Origin: Motacilla alba alba
Taxonomy: Eukaryota > Chordata > Aves > Passeriformes > Motacillidae
Assembly: GCF_015832195.1 (NCBI RefSeq)
Contig: NC_052033.1
Location: 5,518,001 to 5,582,000 of the forward strand
DNA: 64,000 nucleotides
Reading direction: 5' to 3'
Below the pieces are notes generated by a model that saw only the letters and a list, made by a program, of their open reading frames with translations, made no database searches and was not told the origin of the DNA. The position numbers and the translations under genes are program-made. The number at the start of each line of letters is the position of its first letter. Position 1 is the stretch's first letter. This document shows positions 11,650-31,500 of this stretch, piece by piece.

Positions 11650-12480
11650 ACGTGCCTTCCTCCGCAGCGGAGTGCCATGGAAGGTGATCCAAAGGGAGAA
11701 TTCTCCTTGGATGGTCCCTCTGGCTGGACGGTGAAAGGCATCAATCAGCAGACACAGGAACCAGGAGGGCTGGCATCCTACTGCCCTGCCTTCCCTGGGC
11801 TCCAGGAGGAAACTCCGGGCTTTGCCGCCACTGATCCTGCTGACAGTGCTGAGGAAAGCCTAGATGCACTGAGAGTAATGAGCCAGCTCTGCTTAAAGCA
11901 GCTCTTCCTGCCGTTGGAGATGCCTTCATGTCTGAAAGCCTCTCAGACTCTCGAGATGTCAACTTGGCAGCATCGCAGAGCATCTCACAGGACAGAGTAC
12001 CAGGTTTTTCTCATGGTCCTGGGCGCTCTGGTGCTTTGGGAGCTGTGGGCCGCTTCCCTGGAATGCACCATGGATGAGAGTGTCCATGAGTGCCTGGACT
12101 TTGTGGACGCCACGGCGAGCTACGGGCGGCCGTGGCTGCGGGGCTCCGTGGCCGTGCACTGGATCGCCTGGGTCGCTCCCTCGGCAGCTCCATCCCCGCC
12201 TCGCCGTGCACATCCACGCTGTCCTGCTGATGCCCTCCCCGATGGTCAGCGTCTTCCCTCCCGGCCACGCTCCCGGGCTGGCCAAGGCGCTGTCCCCGCT
12301 GCGGGGGCGCGGCCGGGCGCTGCTCCTCGTGGCCGCTGCTGGCCACAGCTTCCTCCTGCGGCAGCAGCAGGAGCGGGGCAGCAGCGAGCTCCTCGGGGGG
12401 CTCTGGGCGGCCCTGGGGCCGCTGGCAGAGCTGCCTTCACCCGTTCAGGGTGCAGAGCCCTTCCAGCGTGGCTGTGAACT
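11650..12480 (+). pseudogene. MFSD6L: MFSD6L remnant (MFS transporter-like), frameshifted and truncated
   Basis: MFSD6L is an intronless, membrane-embedded member of the major facilitator superfamily. The clearest match is at about 12009-12150: VFLMVLGALVLWELW followed by ECLDFVDATASYGRPWL, which aligns with the segment opening the second half of the protein. At about 12160-12200 the homology moves to another frame, continuing with LAVHIHAVLL, LAKALSPLRGRGRALLL and ERGSSELLGGLWAALGPLAEL to about 12450. The six N-terminal membrane helices and most of the C-terminal helices are not found. The sequence lies immediately 3' of PIK3R6 on the same strand, as in human. The frameshift plus two missing ends argue for a dead gene. 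A badly assembled live copy is the alternative. Confidence 0.68.
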
Positions 12481-12503
12481 CCCTGCACTTCATGAGGGAT
12501 GTG

Positions 12504-12509
12504 AATAAA
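12504..12509 (+). terminator. AATAAA hexamer after the MFSD6L remnant
   Basis: A perfect poly(A) signal hexamer lies just after the MFSD6L-like sequence. It could be that gene's old signal, a distal PIK3R6 signal, or chance. Confidence 0.3.
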
Positions 12510-13279
12510 AACCTGGCTCGTTTGCAAGAGGTTTTTCCACAGACCCTCTGCCGTGCGGTGCTTTGTGATTTCTCCTGCGTGGGCTCCTGCTCGGAATCTG
12601 CCGGGAGAACCCTCCAGGTGTGCCCCGAGCCCCCGCTGGCCCAGCCCGCCTGGGCTCTTCCCGGAGCTGATTTCAGGTGTCCCTGGCATTCCAGGGGGCA
12701 GGAAGCAGCCTGGCCTCCCGAGTGGAGTCACGGCTGCGGGTTGGGAGTTTCCAGGGGGCGGGATGGGATATCTGCCCTGGCTCAGCCGGGTCCTGAGCAG
12801 GGCTCCTCCAGCTGCTGAAGCAGCCAGGCAGGGACAGCCACAACCCCAGAAAGAGAAGGGGAATTCATGTCCCTTATTAACCCTAACACAGCAACACCTG
12901 GGCACAGGTGCACGAGCAGAGAGCAGCACTCGGTCCATGCCAGAGGATCTCCTTCTCACTGGGTTATCCCAGGTTATTCCCAGATGGAAGTCACTGGTTT
13001 CCAGCCTTCCTCTTTTAACCCATTAAAAAACTCAAACCTCCTCACCTGCCCTGCCTTCGCCTCCAAGGCAGATTTCAGCCCCTCTCCAGGAGGAAAGTTC
13101 TGCTCCTCAATGGAAAATTGGTGGTCTGGTGTCATCAAGAGGTCTTAAATGGGATTTAAATGAGCCCTGGAGTCCCTTCAGCCGCAGCAAAGGCTGCTGT
13201 CCTTGGTCAGGGAGCCGCATCCTTCCTGCGCGCGGGGATGGATTTCAGGAACATCTGCCTGAGCGGCTCACGTGCCCCG

Positions 13280-13690
13280 AGACAGGCAGCTGCGGAAAGC
13301 GGAATATTTATGGAAATGCATATTGAGTGTGGCACATGCAAATGGCCTGGCAGGGTGTCACCCTGCCGCGTTGTGGGCTCGGCAGGAAGCGCTGGAGGCG
13401 AGGAAGGGACTCCGGGGCGGTAATTCCTCTCTGTGTGTGCAGGATCCCGCACTACCCGTACATCAGATGCTTTCGGGGTGATTAGCTCCCTCTCTCCCGG
13501 CTGCGATCCTCTGTGCCAGCGCAATGCTCTGCTGGAAGCGCTCTATAGATAGAGCTGTCCCCGTGCCAAGAATAGCAGGAACTTTTTATTAAGATGTTGT
13601 CTTCTCCCAGGAATTCAAACGCGAGCCGAGCAATTTTGATGTCAAGAATTTCTCCCGGTCTTATTATGGTGTAATACCTGAGGAACAAAG
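13280..13690. promoter_or_regulatory. candidate conserved noncoding element
   Basis: Unlike its surroundings, this block is free of simple repeats and relatively AT-rich. It holds a perfect octamer ATGCAAAT at 13336-13343, preceded by ATTTATGGAAATGCATATTG. It has no plausible open frame. The regulatory role is inferred from composition only. Confidence 0.4.
13633..13690 (+). repeat. 58-bp direct repeat, left copy at gap 1
   Basis: The sequence from ATTTTGATGTC to GAGGAACAAAG is identical to 14694-14751 on the other side of the gap. It is most simply an unmerged contig overlap. Confidence 0.95.
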
Positions 13691-13693
13691 GTG

Positions 13694-14693
13694 NNNNNNN
13701 NNNNNNNNNNNNNNNNNNNNNNNNNNNNNNNNNNNNNNNNNNNNNNNNNNNNNNNNNNNNNNNNNNNNNNNNNNNNNNNNNNNNNNNNNNNNNNNNNNNN
13801 NNNNNNNNNNNNNNNNNNNNNNNNNNNNNNNNNNNNNNNNNNNNNNNNNNNNNNNNNNNNNNNNNNNNNNNNNNNNNNNNNNNNNNNNNNNNNNNNNNNN
13901 NNNNNNNNNNNNNNNNNNNNNNNNNNNNNNNNNNNNNNNNNNNNNNNNNNNNNNNNNNNNNNNNNNNNNNNNNNNNNNNNNNNNNNNNNNNNNNNNNNNN
14001 NNNNNNNNNNNNNNNNNNNNNNNNNNNNNNNNNNNNNNNNNNNNNNNNNNNNNNNNNNNNNNNNNNNNNNNNNNNNNNNNNNNNNNNNNNNNNNNNNNNN
14101 NNNNNNNNNNNNNNNNNNNNNNNNNNNNNNNNNNNNNNNNNNNNNNNNNNNNNNNNNNNNNNNNNNNNNNNNNNNNNNNNNNNNNNNNNNNNNNNNNNNN
14201 NNNNNNNNNNNNNNNNNNNNNNNNNNNNNNNNNNNNNNNNNNNNNNNNNNNNNNNNNNNNNNNNNNNNNNNNNNNNNNNNNNNNNNNNNNNNNNNNNNNN
14301 NNNNNNNNNNNNNNNNNNNNNNNNNNNNNNNNNNNNNNNNNNNNNNNNNNNNNNNNNNNNNNNNNNNNNNNNNNNNNNNNNNNNNNNNNNNNNNNNNNNN
14401 NNNNNNNNNNNNNNNNNNNNNNNNNNNNNNNNNNNNNNNNNNNNNNNNNNNNNNNNNNNNNNNNNNNNNNNNNNNNNNNNNNNNNNNNNNNNNNNNNNNN
14501 NNNNNNNNNNNNNNNNNNNNNNNNNNNNNNNNNNNNNNNNNNNNNNNNNNNNNNNNNNNNNNNNNNNNNNNNNNNNNNNNNNNNNNNNNNNNNNNNNNNN
14601 NNNNNNNNNNNNNNNNNNNNNNNNNNNNNNNNNNNNNNNNNNNNNNNNNNNNNNNNNNNNNNNNNNNNNNNNNNNNNNNNNNNNNNNNNNNNN
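13694..14693. other. assembly gap 1 (1000 N)
   Basis: Exactly 1000 N, a placeholder length. The flanks are the same 58 bases, so the true gap may be zero or negative in size. Confidence 0.99.
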
Positions 14694-14751
14694 ATTTTGA
14701 TGTCAAGAATTTCTCCCGGTCTTATTATGGTGTAATACCTGAGGAACAAAG
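14694..14751 (+). repeat. 58-bp direct repeat, right copy at gap 1
   Basis: The right contig begins with the same 58 bases that end (minus three bases) the left contig. Confidence 0.95.
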
Positions 14752-15574
14752 CGTGCTGATGGGGGATCCGCCTGCAGCCAGGCTCATCCCTGCACGCAGC
14801 TCATCCCGAGCCTTTGTGAGCGGCACAGAAAGAGCTGGAACGCTTTGAAATGCAGCTGCTGCTTCAGCTGCCAGCGCTGCCCTCGTTCAAAGCCGATTAC
14901 CTGGGTGAGCCGTGCCCTTTTCATCTGCCTCAGCGCAGCGGCAGCTGCTGGATTCCAGATTCACAGGGAGAAGCCTTGCAGGGGCGGGTGTCCGTCCATC
15001 CTGGAGCTGTGGAGAGGGGTGACTCCCCTGAACCAGCACCGAATGTGTTTAACGGAGTGATAATCTTTAAAAAGCCCTCGTTCAGCTTTGGGCATTCCCT
15101 TAAATCCTGCCCGTCCACAGCCCGAGCACATCGCCCCGAGGAGGAGCAGGGAAGGTCCCACTGAAACTCCTCAGCCTCAGAATTCCAGGACCTGGGCGAG
15201 GGAAGAAGCCCAGGCTGATCCTGTGCCTGATTTGCACTTCCCTCTGCCCCGGAGGATTTGGCCTGGAGGATTCCAGCCAATCCAGCAGCTGCAGTGTGTG
15301 TGGATTGGATCCTGGCCGTGGGTGACTCTGGACTGTCTGATTTACTCCCGATAAAGTGAGAGTATAAAATGCACTAAACTCAAGTTCAGCCCCCAGCAGA
15401 TCTGGCTGCTCACAGTGAAAGTCATCCTGGAGAGTGCCTGCCTGAAGAGCTGATTAAAATATTTACAGGTTCATTTTCTCTGCGCTTTGGAGCGACCAAA
15501 ACAAGGTGAGTCACTGCAGCCCCGCTGGCTCCAGGGCTGGGGGTGCTCATCATCAGCTGAGAGGCAGCTGCTGC

Positions 15575-15830
15575 ATGGCTCCCCTTCCCTGCACACCCGA
15601 ACAAACACCTAAACCAGCTGCATGGCTCCCCTTCCCTGCACACCCGAACACCCGAACCAGCTGCATGGCTCCCCTTCCCTGCACACCCGAACAAACACCC
15701 AAACCAGCTGCATGGCTCCCCTTCCCTGCACACTCAAACACCCGAACCAGCTGCATGGCTCCCCTTCCCTGCACACCCGAACCAGCTGCATGGCTCCCCT
15801 TCCCTGCACACCCGAACACCCGAACCAGCC
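15575..15830. repeat. minisatellite, about 45-bp unit
   Basis: About six copies of a unit containing CCAGCTGCATGGCTCCCCTT and CCCTGCACACCCGAAC, differing by one or two AAACACC-type inserts. Confidence 0.9.
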
Positions 15831-17175
15831 CCGGGCAGCTCTGTCCCTCAGCTGGGAGCCGGCAGTTCCTGAGAACCTGAGCGTTCCTGAGAGATTCCCT
15901 GGAATAGCGGAGCTCCCTGTTTGTCAAGGGTCACCCCTCCAGCTCACAGCCCACCTCCATGGCCTCCTGGCTTTGTGCTGCTCCTGGGAGAGTGCTCCTG
16001 CATTTTCAGAGGTGCTGCTGCTGCTTTTCCATCCCAGAGCAGCAGCTCCCACATCCTTTTCCCCTGTTTTCAGACAGAGACTCTTAATTTCTGCCTCGTT
16101 TCGTTTATATTCCTCAGTTATCCTCAAGGAATGCAGCACCATCTCTCTGGCACGTGTTCTGCTTCCCTTGACTGGCTCAAGAGTCGGGAGCTCCTGTTTG
16201 GCTGTTGGAGGTGAGAATTCCAGGATTTTGCTCAGGTTTGTGTTTCACTGGCTGGAGCCGAGGCTGCTGAGAGCAGAGTCCATGGGCTGCTTCTGGGCAG
16301 GGGCTGACCCCCCAGACCCCCCCAGTGTCACCGTGTCCCTGCTCTCCAGCCAGGGGCACTTCCCAAAGTGTCCTGAGCCCTTGGACCTGTGCATGGGGAC
16401 TCCAGTGTCACCTACAGGCACGTCCTGGCCGAGAGGTGTCCCGGCAGAGGACACTCGTGTGTCCCCCGGCGTGTTTTGGGGGAGCGGTGCTGAGGTGTGT
16501 CCCTGCACAGCTGTGAATCCTCAGCCGAGGGCTCGGGGAGCACAAAGCCCTGTCAGAGGAGGGTTCGCACCCCGCAGCCAGCCCCCGTGGCCGTGTGCTG
16601 GGCCCAGCCTCCAGGGAGTGCCACTGGGCCCTGCAGTCCCGGCCGGAGAGAGGAGGCACCGCCAGGGTGCGGCTGGGCGGCCGCTGGGCTTCAGCCCTTG
16701 GGGCGCGGCTCAGACTCTCTCTCTTGGGTTTTCCCGTGGGCAGAAGTTGCTTCTACCAGAAAGCACAGCTGCCCCGGGCAAAACCCCTCAGCAGCGGGTT
16801 CTGGGGGCTGTTGGGTGCTGTGCCTCACCCCCGGCACCCCGTGTCCCACCCCCGTGTCCCACCCCCGTGTCCCTCGGTGCCCGGGCCCCGCTCGGTCGGA
16901 GCCGATGCTGCGCGTTTGGGGGTGAAAGGGCCCGAAAGGGGCCGGGATGAGCCCCGGGGTGAAGCTGCGGGGGCCGGGGGCTGCAGGCGGGGGGCTCGGA
17001 GCGGAGCGGTGGGATCAGGGAGAGCCCCCGCCCCGGCGGCGCGGCGGGAGCGGAGGGAGCGGAGCGGAGGGAGCGGAGGGAGCGGAGCGGAGGGAGCGGA
17101 GCGGAGGGGAGCGGAGGGAGCGGCGGGAGCGGCGGGAGCCCCCGCCCCGGCGGAGCACGGCGTGCTGGGCTGCGG

Positions 17176-26190
<9,015 letters not shown>

Positions 26191-28575
26191 GGCACAGCCA
26201 GCGCCTGGCACAGCCACGGCCGGGGTAGGGGCACGTCCTGGGCTCTGGGATGGGCAGGAGGGGCTTCCTTGGTGCTGGCCCTTCCTCGGAGCTGGCTGGT
26301 CCTTCCTGAGAGCCCCACAGGGATGAGCCATGATTTTGGGAGCAGGGCTCGCCCGGCGTGCCGTGCCACTGGCACAGGGCGGTCCCGTGGCTGCTGAGCC
26401 CAGCAGGCAGCTCCCACCCTGTGCCAGCGGCTCAGGACAGAGCTGATCTCAATTCCCTGGGAACGGCAGAGCCGCAGAGGCGCTGCCTGCCCGTGCAGCC
26501 TGCCCTGGGCTCTGCGCTCCTGCTCTGGGCTCCCCAGTCCCCCCGGGATGGGGTGGGATCCCCCTGGAGCAGCCGTGCCCGGCCCTGGCTGCCCCCCTGC
26601 CCTGAGCACGGCTCTGCCCCCCAGCACTGCTGTCACAGCTGGGTTTTGGGGTGCACACGGGGCCGGCAGGGCCTCAAGGGCTCAGGGTGGGCTTCACCCC
26701 GCGGGTGACGAGCGCAGAGCTGCAGCTGCTGCCTGAGCACCGCGGGACAAGCTCTGGGTGAGGGAAGGGGCTGCTGCCAGGGCCCGGGGCTGTGGCTCTG
26801 GGCAGCATCGCTCTGGCGCCGCTGCAGCTCTCCCTGCAGCTCATCTCAGGGCAGCGCTGCTCTGCGAGGCACGGCTGGCTCCGCGGCCCCGGGGAAGGAG
26901 CACGAGGGGCTCTGCGCCTGTGACTGCTGCTCGCCCAGCTCCTGCCTTTGCTCCCAGGTCTGCAGCAGAGCTCCCTGCTCTCCTCCGGGACATCCAGCGT
27001 CCATCTCTGCCCACAGCCCCTGCGGCAGCAGCACCCAGGGCCCGGGCTGCCTGGGCAGCTCCGGCTGCTGGCACAGCTCCTGGTGGCCCCAGGCCCTCCA
27101 CGGCAGCACAGACCCACGTCCCACCTTGGCCTGGGAGCCGTGACAGCAGCGGGGAGCCCATGGCACGGGACAGAGCGTCCCGCTCCGGGGCTGAGGGATA
27201 AAAACCACCGGGAGCTGCTGCTTGGAGAGCATCCTGCTGCACCCTGTGAGTGTCCGTGGGGAGCTTCCAGCCTGGAGCTGATCCCAGCCTGGAGCCAACC
27301 CCACCCTGGGCCGCTCCAGAGACTCTCCAGGGCTGCTCCGCTCGGCCCGCGGGGTTTGCTTTGTTCCACGCACACCCCAGGCTCCTCCCTGTGCTGCCCT
27401 CCCAGGGCCTTTCTGGGACGGTGAGTGACCCAGCCAGAGTTTGGTGGGGCTGGGGGCAGCCAGAGGCCAGGAGAGCCCTGGATTCCAAAGCCGCCCCTCT
27501 GGAGGCAGCCTGGGCTGGAGGCAGCGCTGGTGCCAGCGGGATGGGCAGCGTCTGTGTGTCCTGTGTCCCCCCTGTGGCTCTGGGGCTGCCCCCCGGGCAC
27601 AGGGAACTGCTGGGAGGGCTGGGAGAGGAGCCCAGCCCGCAGCAGGGACACAGCTTCATGTGCATCCACCTCAACCCAAACCAATAAATGTCTGCTGGAA
27701 GCTCCGCAGGTGTTTTCCCTCCCGGCACCGCCCCAGGAGATGGCTCGGCTGTGACACAGCAGGGGGAGCAGAGAGGAGCAGAACCCTGACCCTGAGCACT
27801 CGGGGTGCACCCGGGAGCTCCCGGGAATGCCCAGAGCAGCTCCTGCTGCTGCAGCGAGAGCCCAGCCCTCCCATCCCTGCCTCTGGCCCACACTTCACTT
27901 CTGGTCCCTCAGTGTCCTCACCGGCCCCTGGGGACAACTGCCCCTCACAGGGCAGGGGACAGCTCTGTCCCCAGCTGCCCCTCACAGGGCAGGGGACAGC
28001 CATGTCCTCCCTCACAGGGCAGGAGGCAGCAGTGTCCCCAACCTTCCCTTGCAGGGCAGGGGACAGCTGTGTCCCCATGCATCCCCCACAGGGCAGGGCG
28101 GAGCTGCTCCTGTCCCATGAGCTCCTGCCACCACCGAGAGGGTGACACCCGTGGGGGTGACAGGGTGGCCATGGCTGGGGACCACTGAGTCACCTCCCGG
28201 GAGGGGTGTGGATGACCCCGTCCCTCTGGAAATGTCACAGCTGAGATGAGATGCAGGGACACAAAGGCCCCGCACGCTCCGTGCTCTGGGATGAGTCAGG
28301 AGCTGATTGTCCAGAGCAGGAGCAGCTCTTGGTGGCACCGCCAGTGTCTGAGACACCTCTGGGAGCCCTGAGAGCCACGCAGGGCTCAGCCCCTCTGCTT
28401 CTCTCTCTTCTGCTTCTGAGTATTTGGGCTCACAGAAGAGCAGGGAAGATCAGCAGGAAATGAAGAGATGCCTTAAAATATTTGCTATTTTTTTTAGTCT
28501 GCAATATCTGCAGGGTTCCCTCATCCTCTCCTCTCCCTGCCCGCCCTGCTGCTGCCTCGCTGGCAGGGCAGGCTC
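26191..28575. other. 3' flank of the BMERB1-like gene and convergent intergenic space
   Basis: This lies between two genes that converge tail to tail. It probably holds the BMERB1-like 3' UTR up to the AATAAA at 27683. At about 27935-28095 there is a short GGGCAGGGGACAGC-type tandem array. No exon was recognised on either strand. Confidence 0.6.
27683..27688 (+). terminator. AATAAA poly(A) signal candidate
   Basis: The first clear AATAAA downstream of the BMERB1-like stop, about 1.5 kb after it. The distance is long but plausible for a 3' UTR. Confidence 0.45.
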
Positions 28576-31500
28576 TCACAGAGCTCGGCCACGCTCCTTC
28601 ATGTCCTCCGTGAAGTCCTGGAGGTCGTGGATGAACTGCTGGATCTGGGGTGGGACGGGGAGAGGGCAGGGTCAGGCAGGGACGGGAGCAGGAGGCAGAG
28701 GGGAGCCTGTCCCTCCTGGAGGGCAGATGTCCCCGAGCTAAGTGACAGGACAAGAAAGCTCGTGCAGCACCAGAGTGTGCCTCTGGGGGGGAATGGAACC
28801 AAACCCTGGCCATGGCTGGATCTGCATCCCTGCACCCTGAAACCCTGCAACCCCAAACCCTGAAACCCTGCATCCCCACATCCCTGCATCCCCACATCCC
28901 TGCATGCCCATATCCCTGCACCCCTTGTCCTGCATCCCCAAACCCTTGCATCCCTGTATCCCCACATCCCTGCATCCCCATATCCCTGCATCCCTCCACC
29001 CCTTCATCCCCATATCCCTGTGCTCCTGCATCCCCCCATCCCTGCACCCCTTCCTCCCCAAACCCTTGCATCCCCACATCCCTGCACCCCCATATCCCTG
29101 CACCCCAGTATCTCCACATGCCTGCAGCCCCTGTCCGTGCCTGGCCCCAGCCCTGGGGAGGGACAGGTTTGCCCGGCGTCCCCTCCATTCCCTGCCAGGG
29201 ACCCCAGGGGAGGCGGGAGGGAGTGTTGGGGCTGGGGGCCGCCCCTCGCCGCGGGGGAGCCACTGCTGCTGCTTCTCCTGGCGTTACCATGTCCAGCTGC
29301 CTGTGGCTGTCCCCGGCTGCCACCCTGCCCTGCGGCTGCAGCCGCGCGCTGGCGGCGTGGAACAGGCTGTGGATGGCCATGGTGAGGGACTTGAGCTCCA
29401 CGGCCTTCCTGGCAGCCCTGGCCTGGGCCTGGGCCCAGCGATCCTCCTGGGGGGACACGAGACACGTCCCAGCAGAGCTGCCTCAGCCCCGGGACCCCGG
29501 CTGGAGACCCCCAGCTCGGCCTGATCCAGACTGGGAAGGAGCCAGCCTTGGGCTGGGCTGGGGCTGGTGCAGCCCGGTGAGCTGGGAGCAGGGACAGGAG
29601 CCAGGAGCCAGGAGCCAGGAGCCAGGAGCCAGGAGCCAGGAGCCAGGAGCCAGGAGCCAGCGCGGTGTGCTGCCCACCCTGCAGTGCCCACCCTGGCACA
29701 CCCTCCTTGCCAGCCCTGCAGCAGGGACAGCTCCCCTGCAGCGCTGCCATTGTCCCCTCCCTTGGTGACAAACCTGCCCCACACCTGGGCTCTCACTCCT
29801 GCTCCTGCAGGGATGGGATGGGATGGGATGGGATGGGATGGGATGGGATGGGATGGGATGGGATGGGATGGGATGGGATGGGATGGGATGGGATGGGATG
29901 GGATGGGGATGGGGACGGACCCCTCAGCTCCTTACCCACTGCCGGATGTCACTTTGAGCCTGGTCTAACGACTCTTGGAGCTGCACCAGGTCGTTCCTGC
30001 ACTGAAGCATCTCAGCTTCCCTCTCTGCCCTGAGCTGCTGCTGCAGGCCCTTGCCCTGCTCCATCAGCTGCCGGTGCCACCACTGGGACTGCAGCAGGTC
30101 CTTGCGTGTCCTCAGCAGGGCCTTGTAGTAGCTGATGACGTCATCGATGTCACGGAACTGCGGCACAGGTGCTGGGGTCAGGGACACCCTGCCCTTTGTG
30201 GGGTCAGGGACACCCTGCTCTGCCCTGGGAGCAGGGACACCCTGCCCTTTGCGGGGTCAGGGACACCCTGCCCTCCCCTCGCTGGGTTCCCCTGCCCTGA
30301 GCAGGGCCAAGGCTCCCCCCAGAAGATCTCCCCTTCTCCATGGTCCCTGCTGCTCCCTGAGCACTCCACGTCCCCTGGGCGGGGGGACAGCATGTGACAG
30401 GCCCAGTGCCAGGCCGGGACTGGCAGTGGCACAGGGAGGGCTCACAGCTGTGCCGGGGACAGCGGAGCTGGCATGGAACACAACAGCTCCATGTGCCCGG
30501 GGGCTGGGAGCAGCAGGAGCACGGGGGATGGAGAGGAGCTGGTGGGGCTGGTGCAGCATGGAGAGGTGTCCCAGCGGCCTGCAGAGGAGGCACAGCTCCC
30601 TCACACCTGCCTGGGTGCCACCCTGGGCAGTTTTCACCTGCCCCAAACCTTCAGTGTGACCTGGAATGGTGGCACCAAGGGGACCCCGCTCCCCTCAGCG
30701 CTGAGCTTTCCCCCGTCTCATGGCTTTCATCCAGTTTCCTCAATCCTTCATCGGTCCTGGCTCTGCTCTGCTGACCCCACTCCCTGAGGCCCACCTGGGT
30801 GGCCAGGGAGCCCTTCCCAGCCCTCCTGGAGCCTCTGGGTTTGATCAGGTGTTGATTTCCCTGGCCTTGCCTCATCCCTCTGGTTCAAACCCAGGGGAGG
30901 CCCTCCCTGAGCCACATCCAAGCTCACCTGAGAGTTCTCCACCACATCCTCCAGGTACCTCTTGAACCGGGAGTACTTCAGCAATTGTTTGGAGAGTTTC
31001 TGGTGCTGTTTCCTCAGGGCTTCCAGTTCCCTCCTAGCCCTCAGGAGCTCACTCTCCTTTTTTGAATTCTCCTCTTTCTCCTCTTTGGCTTTTTTCAGGG
31101 CTTGGGTTCGCAGCCTTTCATTCTCCTGGGGGGTTCCCAGCAGCACACACAGCCGGAGGAGCAGGGCAGGGCAAGGAGGAGCTGGGTCACTCAGGGCACT
31201 GCCAGGAGAGCTCCAGGGAGGAGAGCCCAGCACTGCGGGACACTCCCCTCCCTGTCCCAGGGCCACCTGCGCGGTCCCTTTGGCCTGGGCAGCACCGGGG
31301 TGGGGCTGTGCCTTCCGGGCGAGCCCGCTCCCACCCAGGGCACCAACCCCTGCTGCTCTCGCTCCGGCCTCAGGGGAGCCCTGGCCCTGGCCGGGGGCGC
31401 TGGCCCAAGGCTGCTCCCAGGGGAGAGGAGCTGGTGAGCAGGGCAGTGTGCCAGGAGTGCCGGGAGTGCCAGGAGTGCCAGGGCTATCAGGTGTGCCAGG

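Larger units (their letters stand above)
12510..17175. other. intergenic interval, including an N gap
   Basis: No coding exon was recognised. The interval contains a repeat-free, AT-richer block at 13280-13690, the first gap, a 45-bp-type minisatellite at 15575-15830, and the CpG-rich promoter of the BMERB1-like gene from about 16650. Confidence 0.6.

Noticed and set aside
12450..12818. Frame with SLHFMRDVNKNLARLQEVFP as a new small gene after the MFSD6L remnant
   Set aside because: No family recognised; it overlaps the end of the remnant and lacks a clear promoter or exon structure.
13642..14848. Frames running through the N gaps
   Set aside because: Made of unknown residues; not evidence of coding.
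27224..27687. A possible small extra gene before the AATAAA at 27683
   Set aside because: Frames there have no recognisable family or supported splice pattern; more likely 3' UTR of the BMERB1-like gene.
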